DNA of 64,000 bases from Marinobacter sp. 2_MG-2023 (GCF_030546935.1 NZ_JAUOPH010000002.1:682001-746000), one strand, 5' to 3'. Numbered from the stretch's first letter, positions 19,472-29,457 are shown. Made by a program: numbers and translations. The notes: generated by a model from the sequence alone, not told the origin.

Positions 19472-19952
19472 CATACTCCCAGGTTCTTCGCAGAATCAGA
19501 GCATCGTTTGCTGCCCGATGAACGGGCAGGCCCAGGGCAGAAATGACCTTTTGGCGCGCAGATGGCCACTCCTTGATCTGCTGGGAATCAAGTAGTACAG
19601 CGACGGATTCCAGCTGAAATCCGGGCTCCACGCCGGCAGCCCGGAACAGCCGGTAGAGCCAGAAACTGTCAAACGTCCAGGCGTCACAGAACACATTCCC
19701 GGACAGTAATCGGTTGAGGTTATGAGCGACTTGCACTACACCACTGCCCTCCGCCGATAATCGAGACCTCGGAATGCCGTGAATCTGTTCTGCACTTTCA
19801 GACCAGTCCTTCCATAATATATGGGGCGCAATCAGCCAGCTATGCAGTGAGCTATCGGGCATGCAAACGCCGACCTCGATCGGGTAGCTTGCGATCAGGT
19901 CAAGACTTGATGCTTCGAAGTCGATAAATGCGGGGCGCAGTTCAGTAGTCAT
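19446..19952 (-). CDS. DnaQ-like 3'-5' exonuclease (DEDDh fold)
   Basis: 168 aa with an RNase-H-like exonuclease signature: FIDFEAS supplies the first Asp and Glu (residues 11 and 13), the CDAWTFDSFW segment a middle Asp, and HRAANDALIL the His and last Asp. The family removes 3'-terminal nucleotides from DNA or RNA. It is short and lacks extra domains, so a role as an editing subunit or an RNA-trimming enzyme is equally possible. It is divergent from queC. Confidence 0.75.
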   Translation of the reverse strand: MTTELRPAFIDFEASSLDLIASYPIEVGVCMPDSSLHSWLIAPHILWKDWSESAEQIHGIPRSRLSAEGSGVVQVAHNLNRLLSGNVFCDAWTFDSFWLYRLFRAAGVEPGFQLESVAVLLDSQQIKEWPSARQKVISALGLPVHRAANDALILRRTWEYVSASERVF

Positions 19953-20070
19953 TGGAAGTCTGATTGTCAGGTTGCTTTAGGGTCAGTTTACCTGCCCTCG
20001 CGCTGCTACAATACCACTACTCTGTTACCTGGTCTTTACAGACCCAATTATCCCTTAACCAGGAGCCCGA

Positions 20071-20736
20071 ATGACTGACGCCGTGGTTGTAATCTATTCC
20101 GGAGGAATGGACTCTTTTACTTTGCTTCATCGAGCGCGCGCCCGTGGGTTGCGAGTCCATGCGTTGTCCTTCAATTATGGTCAGCGTCATGTCCGTGAAC
20201 TCGATGTTGCCCGCTCTGTTTGTGCCGATCTCGGTATCCCTCACAAGGTTATCGATATTCGTGCCATGAGCGAGGTCATGTCCGGTTCCGCATTAACATC
20301 CGACGAAGACATACCCGAAGGTCACTACGAAGAAGAGAACATGAAAGCCACGGTCGTGCCGAACCGCAACATGATCCTGCTTTCTCTGGCCACCGGCTAC
20401 GCCGTAACCGTGGATGCCGGTGCAGTGTGGTATGGCGCCCACGGCGGCGATCACGCGATATATCCCGACTGCCGGCCAGAATTCGTAGAAAAGATGGATG
20501 CAGTGTGCCGTGTTGCAAACTATGAGCCTGTGGGCATCGAAGCGCCGTTCATGCATATGAGTAAAGGTGACATTCTTGCAGAGGGTGTGAAGCTTGGCCT
20601 GGACTACGCCAACACCTGGACCTGTTACAACGGGCGTGAAAAGGCTTGCGGGCTTTGTGGCTCTTGCGTGGAGCGCCTGGAAGCCTTCGCCGAAAACGAC
20701 ATTCCGGATCCGCTGGCCTATGAGACGGGGCGCTGA
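20071..20736 (+). CDS. queC: 7-cyano-7-deazaguanine (preQ0) synthase
   Basis: ATP-dependent enzyme of queuosine biosynthesis that converts 7-carboxy-7-deazaguanine and ammonia to preQ0. 221 aa with the PP-loop SGGMDS (10-15) and a C-terminal zinc site of Cys185, Cys193, Cys196 and Cys199. AGGAGCCCGA precedes ATG. The stop overlaps the queE start by one base (TGATG), so the two are translationally coupled. Confidence 0.96.
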   Translation: MTDAVVVIYSGGMDSFTLLHRARARGLRVHALSFNYGQRHVRELDVARSVCADLGIPHKVIDIRAMSEVMSGSALTSDEDIPEGHYEEENMKATVVPNRNMILLSLATGYAVTVDAGAVWYGAHGGDHAIYPDCRPEFVEKMDAVCRVANYEPVGIEAPFMHMSKGDILAEGVKLGLDYANTWTCYNGREKACGLCGSCVERLEAFAENDIPDPLAYETGR

Positions 20737-21392
20737 TGTACAAGGTCAAAGAAGCTTTCTATACCTTGCAGGGTGAGGGCGCTCAAGCTGGCCGGGCTGC
20801 AGTATTCTGTCGCTTCAGCAAATGCAATCTGTGGACGGGCCGGGAGAAAGACCGGGCAACGGCGGTCTGTAACTTTTGTGACACGGACTTTGTGGGCACG
20901 GACGGCCAGAATGGAGGAGCTTTCGAGACCGCGGAAGCTCTGGCGGGTCATATCAATAACCTCTGGCCGAATGCTCCGGGAGTGCCCTACGTGGTTTGTA
21001 CCGGTGGGGAGCCCTTGTTGCAGCTGGACGAAAGCCTGATTGATGCTTTTCATCAACGGGGGTTCGAAGTGGGAGTGGAGACCAACGGCACTCTGCCCGC
21101 GCCCGCCGGCATCGACTGGCTGTGCGTGAGTCCGAAGGCGGATGCACCTGTGGTGATTGAAGCCTGCGACGAGCTGAAGCTGGTATATCCTCAGCCCAAG
21201 GCCATGCCGGACAGGTTTACGCACATAAATGCCAGGCATTTTTTTCTCTCGCCCATGGCTTCCCCGTCAGCTCCTGACAAGGGCACAGACCCGGTCAAGC
21301 AGAGCAATACCCGCAGGGCCACCGACTACTGCCTGGCGCACCCACGCTGGCGCCTTACCTTGCAGATGCACAAAATCATCGGCATTGACTGA
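20736..21392 (+). CDS. queE: 7-carboxy-7-deazaguanine synthase (radical SAM)
   Basis: 218-aa radical SAM enzyme that makes 7-carboxy-7-deazaguanine from 6-carboxy-tetrahydropterin, the step before QueC. The cluster ligands are Cys30, Cys45 and Cys48, a CX14CX2C spacing rather than the common CX3CX2C; this expanded loop is known for one QueE subtype. TGGEPLLQ is the SAM-contact motif. Substrate-channel gene order queC-queE supports the call. It abuts the convergent AraC-type gene with no gap. Confidence 0.95.
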   Translation: MYKVKEAFYTLQGEGAQAGRAAVFCRFSKCNLWTGREKDRATAVCNFCDTDFVGTDGQNGGAFETAEALAGHINNLWPNAPGVPYVVCTGGEPLLQLDESLIDAFHQRGFEVGVETNGTLPAPAGIDWLCVSPKADAPVVIEACDELKLVYPQPKAMPDRFTHINARHFFLSPMASPSAPDKGTDPVKQSNTRRATDYCLAHPRWRLTLQMHKIIGID

Positions 21393-22418
21393 TTATGCGG
21401 CTGCGACTCTGTAGTAACTCGGGCTGCTGCCTGTCCAGCGCTTGAACGCCCGGGTAAAATTTGCTGCATCTGCGTAGCCTAAAACGTCAGCAATCCGGTT
21501 CAGATTCATCCCGGTGCCGGTCAGCAGCTCCCTGGCCCGGTCCAGCCGCACCTGATCTACAAGGCTCTGAAAACTGGCGTTTTCTTCCTGGAGCCGGCGC
21601 TTCAAAGTGCGTTCTGAAACAAAAAGAGTGGCGGCTACCCGCGCCAGCTTTGGCGGGAAGGGGTAACTGGTTTCAATCACCCGTCGCACCCGGCACTCGA
21701 AGCCTGCATCTGCGGTCAGTTGTTCAAGCGCGTTCTCACACTGGACTCGTGACGATTCTGCAAGCTGGTCATCACTGAATCGGATAGGCGCTGAGAGGGC
21801 TGCGACGGGGATCACCAGCGCGTCAACCTGAGCGTCATAATTAACCGGCATAACGATCGACTGTCGGAAGCGATAAAAATAGGCGGGCTCAGGACCCTTT
21901 CTGAGAATTCTCGACCCTTTTGCGGTCGTGCCGGTGAGCTGCTGACCCATGAAGGCGCATCCGAACAGCATTGCGTCCATAACCAGCTTCTGCAAAGGGC
22001 CCGGCTCGCCATCACTCCGGATGGTGTAGTGTATGTCCGTGCCGCACTCGCGGCGGCTCACGCTCAGGTGCGGAGCCCTTAAAGTCAGATACCGGGTCAT
22101 CAGATCCAGCGCGTCCTGCAGTGTCCGGCTGCTCATCACAGCAACGCCCAGGACGCCGTGCAATGGAAGCTTGAGCTTGCTTGCGAGCATGATGCCCAGG
22201 CCGGGCTCGCGGCTTTCTATAATGGCTCGGGTAACAAATTCACTGGCCTGGGCCTGGCTTACCCGGAGATCCGCAGATTTCAGCTGAACCGGATCCAGGC
22301 CGACCCGCAGCAGCAGGTCGCGCTCGTCGAGTCCGATGGTATTCAGCAGTTCGGCCAGTATATGCAGGTAGATGGCCGGCATACCCAGGTCCTGGGCAGT
22401 TGAGGCAGCGATACGCAT
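21393..22418 (-). CDS. AraC-family transcriptional regulator
   Basis: 341 aa with an N-terminal AraC ligand-binding-like domain (~20-200) and a C-terminal double helix-turn-helix (~240-338; LARVAATLFVSERTLKRRLQ and IADVLGYADAANFTRAFKRW). The N-terminal domain matches the type found in OruR/ArgR-like and lipase regulators. A good AAGGA ribosome site precedes ATG. No neighbouring gene is an obvious target. Confidence 0.9.
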   Translation of the reverse strand: MRIAASTAQDLGMPAIYLHILAELLNTIGLDERDLLLRVGLDPVQLKSADLRVSQAQASEFVTRAIIESREPGLGIMLASKLKLPLHGVLGVAVMSSRTLQDALDLMTRYLTLRAPHLSVSRRECGTDIHYTIRSDGEPGPLQKLVMDAMLFGCAFMGQQLTGTTAKGSRILRKGPEPAYFYRFRQSIVMPVNYDAQVDALVIPVAALSAPIRFSDDQLAESSRVQCENALEQLTADAGFECRVRRVIETSYPFPPKLARVAATLFVSERTLKRRLQEENASFQSLVDQVRLDRARELLTGTGMNLNRIADVLGYADAANFTRAFKRWTGSSPSYYRVAAA

Positions 22419-22594
22419 AGGAGTCCTTGTTGCAAGCTGTTCTTGTTATATGACGTGGTGACTATTGGAGTTGATTATGACCTTTGCGGCGCTGCGCCCC
22501 CATGACTCTAGTGACGCGTCAATAGGCACGAGAGGCCAATTGTTCAGAGCAGGGCAAAACTTCGAGCAGGGAATTCAAGAGTCTGGAGGCTGGC

Positions 22595-24352
22595 TCAGAG
22601 CTGGATATCGGTAATAACCGGATTGTGATCAGAGGAGCGCCAAGGCGACGCGGCAGTGCCTGGCGGGTTGTGTTTATACCCCAATTGCGGTGGCTCGTCG
22701 GCATTGATAGCCCAGGTTCTGGCGCCGAGAATCCGGGGTTTGAGTGAGGCTGAGGCCAGGGAATAGTCCAGCGAACCTCTTTCACCCTTGTAGCGGTAGG
22801 TGTAATGGGCACACTGCTGTGCCTTGCACGGATGAAAATGGTGCACCATGCTGGTGAACCCTGCCTGCTGCAAAGCTTTTAGCGGATCTTCCTGAAAATA
22901 GCTGTTGAGGTCGCCTGTGATCAGAGTACCTGCCAGGTCGGGAACCTGCGGCAGCCGGTCAAGCCATTCTGTAAGCGCATGAGCTGCTTCTGTGCGACGC
23001 CCGGCATAGCACCCCTGTCCATCGTTCCTGTCCCGGTTGGCACCGGTTGCGCCCTTGCAGGACTTTGATTTCAGATGTGGCACTACCACTTGAATAGCAA
23101 GGCGCTGGCCTTCGGGCCGGAAAGTCTGTACCAGCGGCGGGCGCCCTTTGTTGCTGAACGGGCCGCTGTTCAGGCGCTCCGGATCTGTTTCGGTCACGAT
23201 GCGGTCACTGCGGTAAAGCAGAGCGGTGCGTATCTGGTCGTGGCCATCTTTACCCGGAGTCATAACAAAAGCCCATTCCGGGCCGAGAGCCTTAGCCAGC
23301 TGAGCTATCGCACTGGTCTTACTGTAGCCGTCGTTTTCCAGCTCAGTGATCGCCAGAATATCCGGGTCTGGTCGCCGCAGGGCATCTATCAGCCGTCTGT
23401 GTTGCGCCTCGTAAGCCAGAGCTGTTGGTGCACCACGCTGTGTTGGGAAGCCCCCGCCTTCACCGTCGCCATTAAAATAATTCTCCAGGTTCATGGCCAT
23501 GATTCGGACATGAGGCTCGGCCGGGCGGGCTGGTGCTGGGGGCCTCGAATTCGAGGATTCGAAAATTGGTGGTTCTTTCGGTTGTATTCGCCAGGCTCCG
23601 AAGCGGTAATCAAGGATGCCCGAGATATTCCGGACTTTATCGCCGCTGCGGGCAGTTTGCTCGCCACCCGGGCCGCCGGGTGGCCAGGGTATCGGGTTCG
23701 GGTGGCGAACGCTGCGTGCGTCGTCCAGCAGCAGCCTCTGCTGTTTGTTCCGGCTGGCAATCTGTGTGGCTTGTGGTCCAGGCTCAAGGTATTCCGTGGG
23801 AATGATTTGATCGCCAGCCGCCAGCGTGAGTTCGCCGTAACGTGCCAGGTTCCAGGAATCGATAATTGTTAACGGCTGGGCCACGTGGACCCGCATGTTT
23901 TCGAGTGACTCCAGGGCGTCCGGCCAAAGTAACGTCAGAGTCTGTGCTTTCGGGAGAGGTTCCGAACCACAGGATGTGATGGTTCCGATGTCGGTCAGCT
24001 CGGTCAGGCCATGGAACTCTTTTACCGTGCCAGTAACGCGTAAGCGCTCACCGGGTGCCCCCGTGTTATTGCGGGTATGTACAAACAAGGCTTCAGAGGT
24101 TTCCGGGTTAGCGTCGGTTTCGTCGTCAGCCTGTTGCAGATAAAAACCACCAAACCCGCCCTCAGCGCGGGCATCAAAAGTAAGTATGCCTTCTACCGTA
24201 ACCCGGTCACCAACCAACGGAGAAGCGTCACCCCGCCCCTGAATCTTAGAAACAGGTGTCGCAGGTTTTCCGCAGGCATTCGCGGCCAGGCCCTCTGAAG
24301 CAGTCAGCAGCAGTGCAAGAAAAAGTGCAACAGACCGTGAACCTGCGATCAC
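22595..24352 (-). CDS. Secreted endonuclease/exonuclease/phosphatase-family nuclease (ExeM-like)
   Basis: 585 aa from GTG 24352 with a signal peptide (SVALFLALLLTASEGLAANA). An N-terminal OB-like domain (~30-260; GDRVTVEGILTF) is followed by the exo/endonuclease/phosphatase domain, with MAMNLENYF, ITELEND (catalytic Glu), ITGDLNSY and the C-terminal SSDHNPV active-site motif. Such proteins degrade extracellular DNA and act in nutrient uptake or biofilm dispersal. It lies 10 bp downstream of the WYL-domain regulator in the same direction. Confidence 0.88.
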   Translation of the reverse strand: MIAGSRSVALFLALLLTASEGLAANACGKPATPVSKIQGRGDASPLVGDRVTVEGILTFDARAEGGFGGFYLQQADDETDANPETSEALFVHTRNNTGAPGERLRVTGTVKEFHGLTELTDIGTITSCGSEPLPKAQTLTLLWPDALESLENMRVHVAQPLTIIDSWNLARYGELTLAAGDQIIPTEYLEPGPQATQIASRNKQQRLLLDDARSVRHPNPIPWPPGGPGGEQTARSGDKVRNISGILDYRFGAWRIQPKEPPIFESSNSRPPAPARPAEPHVRIMAMNLENYFNGDGEGGGFPTQRGAPTALAYEAQHRRLIDALRRPDPDILAITELENDGYSKTSAIAQLAKALGPEWAFVMTPGKDGHDQIRTALLYRSDRIVTETDPERLNSGPFSNKGRPPLVQTFRPEGQRLAIQVVVPHLKSKSCKGATGANRDRNDGQGCYAGRRTEAAHALTEWLDRLPQVPDLAGTLITGDLNSYFQEDPLKALQQAGFTSMVHHFHPCKAQQCAHYTYRYKGERGSLDYSLASASLKPRILGARTWAINADEPPQLGYKHNPPGTAASPWRSSDHNPVITDIQL

Positions 24353-24362
24353 ACTGGCCAGC

Positions 24363-25265
24363 TTATCTGAGGCCTGCGGAGGCTTTCAGAGCGCGTTCGC
24401 GCTTGCTGCCAAACCCGAGCTGATCAGGATTTGTCAGTTCAAGTTGCTGTATCAGCGGGTCGGGATGATGATTGTCGAGCGTAATTCCGAGGCGTGACAG
24501 TACATAGGGGGCAAGAGCCGCGCGAGTGTTGATATCCAGATGGCCATTCTCCATGCCGTAATCCATGGCAATGATTTTTTGCTGGGCTTCCGTCAGGCGG
24601 TGATCGGGTGAGATCGACATTGTGACGCTACGGTTCCAGTCGTCATCTTGCACACTGGTATGCTTGGCCTTTTGTCGCAATGCTGAGGGTGCAGCGTGGA
24701 AGCGGCTGAGAGCGAAATCCCGGAACTCACGATTGGAATCACACCAGGCACGCAGGTGCCAGTTGTTGCCCGTACATACCAGCGTGTGCGGCTCGAGGAT
24801 ACCCTCTACGGCTTCGGGGCGGCTCAGGGATGCATAGCTCGCCCTGAGCTGGCGGCCATGGCGAGTGGCAGCTACGACTGCGCGCATGGTTGCGGGGGCT
24901 ATAACCCGGTTAGGGCTGTAAACAACGGTGCTGTCCGGCAGACCTATATCCAGGTCCTCGAAGGTACTACTGAGGCTCTGCTGCCGCGCGAGCAGGTCCT
25001 GATATTCGCTGACATGTCCCCGGGTAACAACGGGACGGTAACGTTCTGCAGGCACGTAGCCTTTGAGGTGGCGATCATAAACAAGATTGCCCGGAGCCAG
25101 TTCGCGCAGGTAAGTGTTTATATCCTTGGATGCCTGCTGCCGGCCGATACCAAAGCTGTGACAAATGTGGTTGGTGGTCAGGCGACCTTCCCACAGGGCA
25201 ATGGTTTCAATAAGTCGGTAGCGAAGCAGCAAATCCCATCGAATGGGCCAGTCCGTTTTTTTCAT
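24363..25265 (-). CDS. WYL-domain transcriptional regulator (CapW/BrxR-like)
   Basis: 300 aa with an N-terminal winged helix (RLTTNHICHSFGIGRQQASK), a WYL domain (~130-215, with NWHLRAW at the ligand loop) and a C-terminal WCX-type extension. The overall length and N-terminus (RWDLLLRYRLIETIALWEG) resemble BrxR/CapW repressors that sit beside phage-defence operons. Here the next gene in the same direction is a secreted nuclease and no defence operon is visible. It is probably a repressor responding to nucleic-acid or nucleotide ligands (inference). Confidence 0.85.
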   Translation of the reverse strand: MKKTDWPIRWDLLLRYRLIETIALWEGRLTTNHICHSFGIGRQQASKDINTYLRELAPGNLVYDRHLKGYVPAERYRPVVTRGHVSEYQDLLARQQSLSSTFEDLDIGLPDSTVVYSPNRVIAPATMRAVVAATRHGRQLRASYASLSRPEAVEGILEPHTLVCTGNNWHLRAWCDSNREFRDFALSRFHAAPSALRQKAKHTSVQDDDWNRSVTMSISPDHRLTEAQQKIIAMDYGMENGHLDINTRAALAPYVLSRLGITLDNHHPDPLIQQLELTNPDQLGFGSKRERALKASAGLR

Positions 25266-25359
25266 AACCAGGCGCTCACGGGTTTATTGAATAGCTAACC
25301 GTAATATTACCTTCTATGATGCAGCGGGTCTGTTACGGCACATTAATGTGAAACATTGT

Positions 25360-25391
25360 GAAACCGCGTCACAAGCGCGTTTGGCGGTTTC
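25360..25391. promoter_or_regulatory. Inverted repeat upstream of the WYL regulator
   Basis: GAAACCGC and GCGGTTTC are separated by 16 bases, about 95 bp upstream of the WYL gene start and 150 bp before the divergent MFS gene. A nearby tandem TGTGAAAC (25348 and 25357) lies alongside. It could be the WYL operator. The rest of the 270-bp gap holds no recognisable gene. Confidence 0.35.
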
Positions 25392-25536
25392 GTGCCTGTT
25401 CCCGGGCTTCGGCAAGTGCGTAGTAGTCACACCTCTAATGTACTGCTTTAATACGTTGATATCGATATCCCGGATCTTGCTGCAGCTCTGCCTTTCAGCC
25501 CCATGAATCCGGCCCGCAAAGCCCGGAGTTGTTGCA

Positions 25537-26823
25537 ATGACCCGAATGGTCACCTCCCTGTCTGCTCTCCTTCTGAGTATTGTCCTGCTGGTCAGCGGAA
25601 ATGCGTTTCTTATGACCCTGTTAGGCATTCGTCTGAGTATTGAATCGGTTTCACCGGACACCATCGGGTGGGTCCTGGTGTGCTATTCCATAGGCTTTGT
25701 TCTGGGAACTCTGTACGTACACCACATTATTGGCCGGGTTGGTCACATACGCGCTTTTGCGGTATTTGCGGCGGTGGCAGCTGTGACAGCGCTCATGTAC
25801 CCCATGGCTATTTCCGCCGAGTTCTGGGCGTTTCTCAGGGTGCTTTCGGGGTTCAGTATTGCCGGAGTACTGGTTGTCATCGAAAGCTGGTTCTCCAGCC
25901 GTGCCAGCAACACCAACCGTGGAGCGCTTTTTGCTGTCTACCAGATCGTTTTTTATCTTTCCGCGGCTGGCGGCCAGCTTATCGTTAATGTGGGCGATCC
26001 AGCTAACTTCATGCCCTATTCCCTCGCTGCGATTTTGCTGGCGCTGGCGTTGATCCCCCTATCTCTGACCCGGATGGAGGCACCGACCATTGAGCAGGTC
26101 CAGCGCATCTCGTTTTTCACGCTCGCCCGGGAGTCGTTTACCGGCGTCTCCGGCGCCGTGATCTGTGGCATCCTGATTGGTGGCTTCTATGCGCTGGGGC
26201 CAGTCTACGCAACCCTGATGGGGTTGGATGTCGCGAAGACCTCAACGTTTATGGCCAGTGCCATTATTGCAGCCATGCTGCTCGCCTGGCCGCTCGGCCG
26301 GTTGTGCGACCGCTTTGATCGCCGTCGTGTGATGTTCTGGGTGGTATCTGCTGCCGCTCTCGCGGCCGTTGCTGTCAGTTTCTCGGGTGCGGAAAACCTT
26401 CCGCTGCTCATGCTCCTGGTTGGCGTATTTACTGGCCTCTCGGCAATGATCTACCCGATATCTGTTGCTATAACCAACGACCGCATGGAAAGCACGCGTA
26501 TCGTAGCGGCCAGTGCCACCCTGTTACTTAGCTACGGCGTGGGCAGCGTTATTGGCCCCATCGCGATGGCTGAGCTGATTAATCTCATGGGGCCCAAAGG
26601 ACTGTTCCTGGGAAATGCCGCGTTCCTGCTGGTGCTTGCTGTAATTACGTCTCTTCGTATTACCTACACTGAAGATGTAGCCGTAGTGGATCAGGAGCAC
26701 TATGTGCCAGCTATGCCCGAAACATCCCCTGTTCTGGCCGAGCTGGATCCGCGGAACACGGAATTTCATGAATCTCCCGAAGCTGAGGAAATGAACGAAG
26801 AGTCCTTACGGCACACGGGCTGA
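25537..26823 (+). CDS. MFS transporter (YcaD-like)
   Basis: 428 aa with 12 predicted membrane helices and an MFS loop motif (GRLCDRFDRRRVMFW) between helices 8 and 9. The ~45-residue acidic C-terminal tail is cytoplasmic. It resembles the YcaD group of MFS permeases, whose substrates are poorly known. CGGAG precedes ATG 25537. It is a stand-alone gene, divergent from the WYL regulator. Confidence 0.85.
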   Translation: MTRMVTSLSALLLSIVLLVSGNAFLMTLLGIRLSIESVSPDTIGWVLVCYSIGFVLGTLYVHHIIGRVGHIRAFAVFAAVAAVTALMYPMAISAEFWAFLRVLSGFSIAGVLVVIESWFSSRASNTNRGALFAVYQIVFYLSAAGGQLIVNVGDPANFMPYSLAAILLALALIPLSLTRMEAPTIEQVQRISFFTLARESFTGVSGAVICGILIGGFYALGPVYATLMGLDVAKTSTFMASAIIAAMLLAWPLGRLCDRFDRRRVMFWVVSAAALAAVAVSFSGAENLPLLMLLVGVFTGLSAMIYPISVAITNDRMESTRIVAASATLLLSYGVGSVIGPIAMAELINLMGPKGLFLGNAAFLLVLAVITSLRITYTEDVAVVDQEHYVPAMPETSPVLAELDPRNTEFHESPEAEEMNEESLRHTG

Positions 26824-26986
26824 AGCAAGGGTGCCATCCTGGCTTTCGGTTTTTCCCGATTCTGTTTTGTTTTCATATCTGTTTTTATGTTAATGGTTAG
26901 CTTACTATTGGTAGCTTTCCCATAATGTAAGCATTTTGTCGGAGTGCCAGAAATGTGCGACTCCGGCCTCGGAATGGAGTACTGCC

Positions 26987-27412
26987 ATGAAAGATCAGTT
27001 CCCTTTTGCTGTTGCCCGGGTGACTCGGCGCTGGCGCAAATTGCTGGATGAACGCCTGAAAGATCTGGGTGTCACTCAGGCCCGCTGGACTACGATGGTT
27101 TACCTTCAGGAGGGCGGCGAAGGTCTTACCCAGCGTGAGCTGGCGAGCCTGATGGCTATAGAGAACCCGACGCTTGTACGGCTGCTCGACAGCCTGGAAG
27201 AACAGAAACTGATAGAGCGCCGCGCCTGTCCGAATGATCGTCGGGCCCGCCGCCTGCATCTCACTGACCCGGGCCGCGAGTTTATGGAAGTTCTGACCGC
27301 ACGGGCCAATGTGCTGCGAGACGAAATGCTTGACGGTATCAGCCTGGACGATATTGAGAGCGCGTTGAAAGTGTTCCACAAAATTCTGGATAACGCTGAA
27401 AAGCAGAAGTGA
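26987..27412 (+). CDS. MarR-family transcriptional regulator
   Basis: 141 aa from ATG 26987, with GGAATGGAG upstream. Winged helix with recognition region LTQRELASLMAIENPTLVRL and wing RRACPNDRRARRLHLTDPG, a SlyA/MarR signature. It lies 3 bp upstream of a DHA2-family drug transporter, so it is probably its local repressor, released by phenolic or drug-like ligands (inference). Confidence 0.93.
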   Translation: MKDQFPFAVARVTRRWRKLLDERLKDLGVTQARWTTMVYLQEGGEGLTQRELASLMAIENPTLVRLLDSLEEQKLIERRACPNDRRARRLHLTDPGREFMEVLTARANVLRDEMLDGISLDDIESALKVFHKILDNAEKQK

Positions 27413-27415
27413 TCC

Positions 27416-28807
27416 TTGAGAGATAATTCTGTTGCCAACCTGACCGCCCGATACGGACCTCAGTGGCGGTGGTTTGCGCTCGTTACGGTTATGCTGGGAA
27501 CCATCGCGACGGTTCTGAGTGCCACAGTGGTGAACGTTGCGCTCCACGATATCATGGTGGAGTTCGGTATTGGGCAGGGGCAGGTGCACTGGCTGGCAAC
27601 AGGTTTTATTGCTGCCATGACCACGACCATGCTTGCTTCCTCCTGGTTGCTTGACCATTTCGGAGTGCGTAAGACTCTGGCGTTTGCCATGGCGGTCTTT
27701 ACGCTGATTTCATTGGCGGGAGGCTTTGCGAGCTCGCCGGAACAGCTGATTGCGGCCCGTGTTGGGCAGGGTGCCATGGCTGGCGTGATGCAGCCGATGG
27801 GTATGTATCTGGTGTTCCGGATTTTCCCCCGGGAACAGCGTGGCCGGATCATGGGCATCTACGGCATGGGCATAGTGCTGGCGCCGGCACTGGGGCCAGT
27901 GCTTGGTGGTTTTCTGGTGGATCAGCTGGACTGGCGTTATGTGATGTTTGCGCCAGCCCCTGTCACCTTTCTCGGCGTATTCATGGCGTTGCGGTTTCTG
28001 CCAACGCCTGCTTCCCGCCCATCGCCTTACCGGTTTGACCTGAAGGGGCTGGTTTTATTGGGAGCCACCATAGGCCTGAGCCTCGACACTTTGAATCGAG
28101 TGCAGAGTCTGGCGGGTCAGGAGGCCCGTATTGTAATTGAAGGCCTGGCGGCCCTGATGTTTTTGCTCATGTTCGTGCGGCGTCAGAAGACAATAGAGTT
28201 TCCTCTGCTCAATCTTGCCCTGATACGTAAACCCTCTTTCCTATTCGCCAACATGGGGGCTATGGCCCTTGGGCTGGCATTATTTGGCTCCACCTATCTG
28301 ATCCCCCTGTATGTTCAGACTGCCCTGGAATTTAGCGCCACAGAGGCGGGCCTGTTGATGCTGCCTGCAGGCATTGTTCTGGGTATGACGTTTCCACTGG
28401 CAGGCCGCCTGGCAGACAGGGAAAGTGCCCGAAAGCTGGTTATTTTCGGCATCGTGGTTTTTGCGATGTCAGCGGTGCTGTTTGCCCTATCTGGACTGAC
28501 GCTGGCGTTTGGCTGGTTGGTGGTCTGGGCGATGCTTGGGCGTGTAGGTATTGGTTTCATGTTACCAGCGCTGACTACTGGTGCGCTCAATCCTCTCGAG
28601 CCGGAAGAACTGGGAGCAGGCTCCAGTATTATCAACTTTACCCGGCAGCTCGGTGGTGCGTTTGGTGTGAATATTGTCGCGCTGACTATCGAATTTGGTG
28701 AGCACAGTGATGGTGTGCCTACTATTGGCGCTTTCCATTCGGCTTGGTGGCTTGTTGCCGCATTTGTCGCTGTTGCAGCCATTCCGGTTTGGCGAATGCG
28801 CGTGTAA
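27416..28807 (+). CDS. MFS drug exporter, DHA2 (EmrB/QacA) family
   Basis: 463 aa with 14 membrane helices, the usual number for DHA2. The only possible initiation codon near the family start is TTG 27416, because the in-frame triplet six bases upstream is the marR stop. Motif C-like GIVLAPALGPVLGG is present in helix 5. No outer-membrane or adaptor partner gene is adjacent. It is co-transcribed with the MarR regulator. Confidence 0.9.
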   Translation: MRDNSVANLTARYGPQWRWFALVTVMLGTIATVLSATVVNVALHDIMVEFGIGQGQVHWLATGFIAAMTTTMLASSWLLDHFGVRKTLAFAMAVFTLISLAGGFASSPEQLIAARVGQGAMAGVMQPMGMYLVFRIFPREQRGRIMGIYGMGIVLAPALGPVLGGFLVDQLDWRYVMFAPAPVTFLGVFMALRFLPTPASRPSPYRFDLKGLVLLGATIGLSLDTLNRVQSLAGQEARIVIEGLAALMFLLMFVRRQKTIEFPLLNLALIRKPSFLFANMGAMALGLALFGSTYLIPLYVQTALEFSATEAGLLMLPAGIVLGMTFPLAGRLADRESARKLVIFGIVVFAMSAVLFALSGLTLAFGWLVVWAMLGRVGIGFMLPALTTGALNPLEPEELGAGSSIINFTRQLGGAFGVNIVALTIEFGEHSDGVPTIGAFHSAWWLVAAFVAVAAIPVWRMRV

Positions 28808-28843
28808 AGTGCAGTTTTTACGACTATCCCACCGGACTGATCC

Positions 28844-29413
28844 ATGGATGCTTTTGTCACCTCCACCATAGCCGTCGCCATTGCTGAAATTGGCGACAAG
28901 ACCCAGTTACTCTCGCTCTTTCTCGTTGCCCGTTACTCCCGACGAATGGCCATTATCATGGGTATTCTGGTTGCGACGATTCTCAATCATGCGTTATCTG
29001 CCTGGTTGGGCGCCTGGGTCGCTGCGTGGATTCCCGAAGCCTGGTTACCCTGGATTCTGGCAGTGAGTTTTGTGTTGATTGCGCTGTGGCTTCTGATTCC
29101 CGACAAGGACGATAACGATGACTCGCGGTTTCTGGGTATGGGCGCCTTTATGGCGACAACCGTCATGTTTTTCCTGGCAGAGATCGGTGATAAGACCCAG
29201 GTAGCGACCGTTGTACTGGCTGCCCGATTTACTGAAACGATCTGGGTTATCATCGGTACAACTGTGGGGATGCTGCTGGCCAATATACCGGTTATTATGG
29301 CGGGTCAGTGGCTAATGGATCGCATGCCACTGGCGACAGCGCGAATTTGTGCGAGCGTGCTGTTCGCGGTCATGGCCGCAGTGACCCTTGCATCGGTGCT
29401 CTGGAACTCTTGA
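28844..29413 (+). CDS. TMEM165/GDT1-family cation exporter
   Basis: 189 aa with six membrane segments in two homologous halves, each with the signature E-x-G-D-K-T/S (AEIGDKTQLLSLF near residue 13, AEIGDKTQVATVV near residue 109). Bacterial members such as MneA export manganese; eukaryotic ones move Ca2+/Mn2+. It lies 36 bp after the DHA2 exporter in the same direction. No yybP-ykoY-type riboswitch is visible. Confidence 0.92.
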   Translation: MDAFVTSTIAVAIAEIGDKTQLLSLFLVARYSRRMAIIMGILVATILNHALSAWLGAWVAAWIPEAWLPWILAVSFVLIALWLLIPDKDDNDDSRFLGMGAFMATTVMFFLAEIGDKTQVATVVLAARFTETIWVIIGTTVGMLLANIPVIMAGQWLMDRMPLATARICASVLFAVMAAVTLASVLWNS

Positions 29414-29457
29414 GAGTGGCTGCTGTCATTGCACGTTGATAAGCAGGTTTTTCTGGA

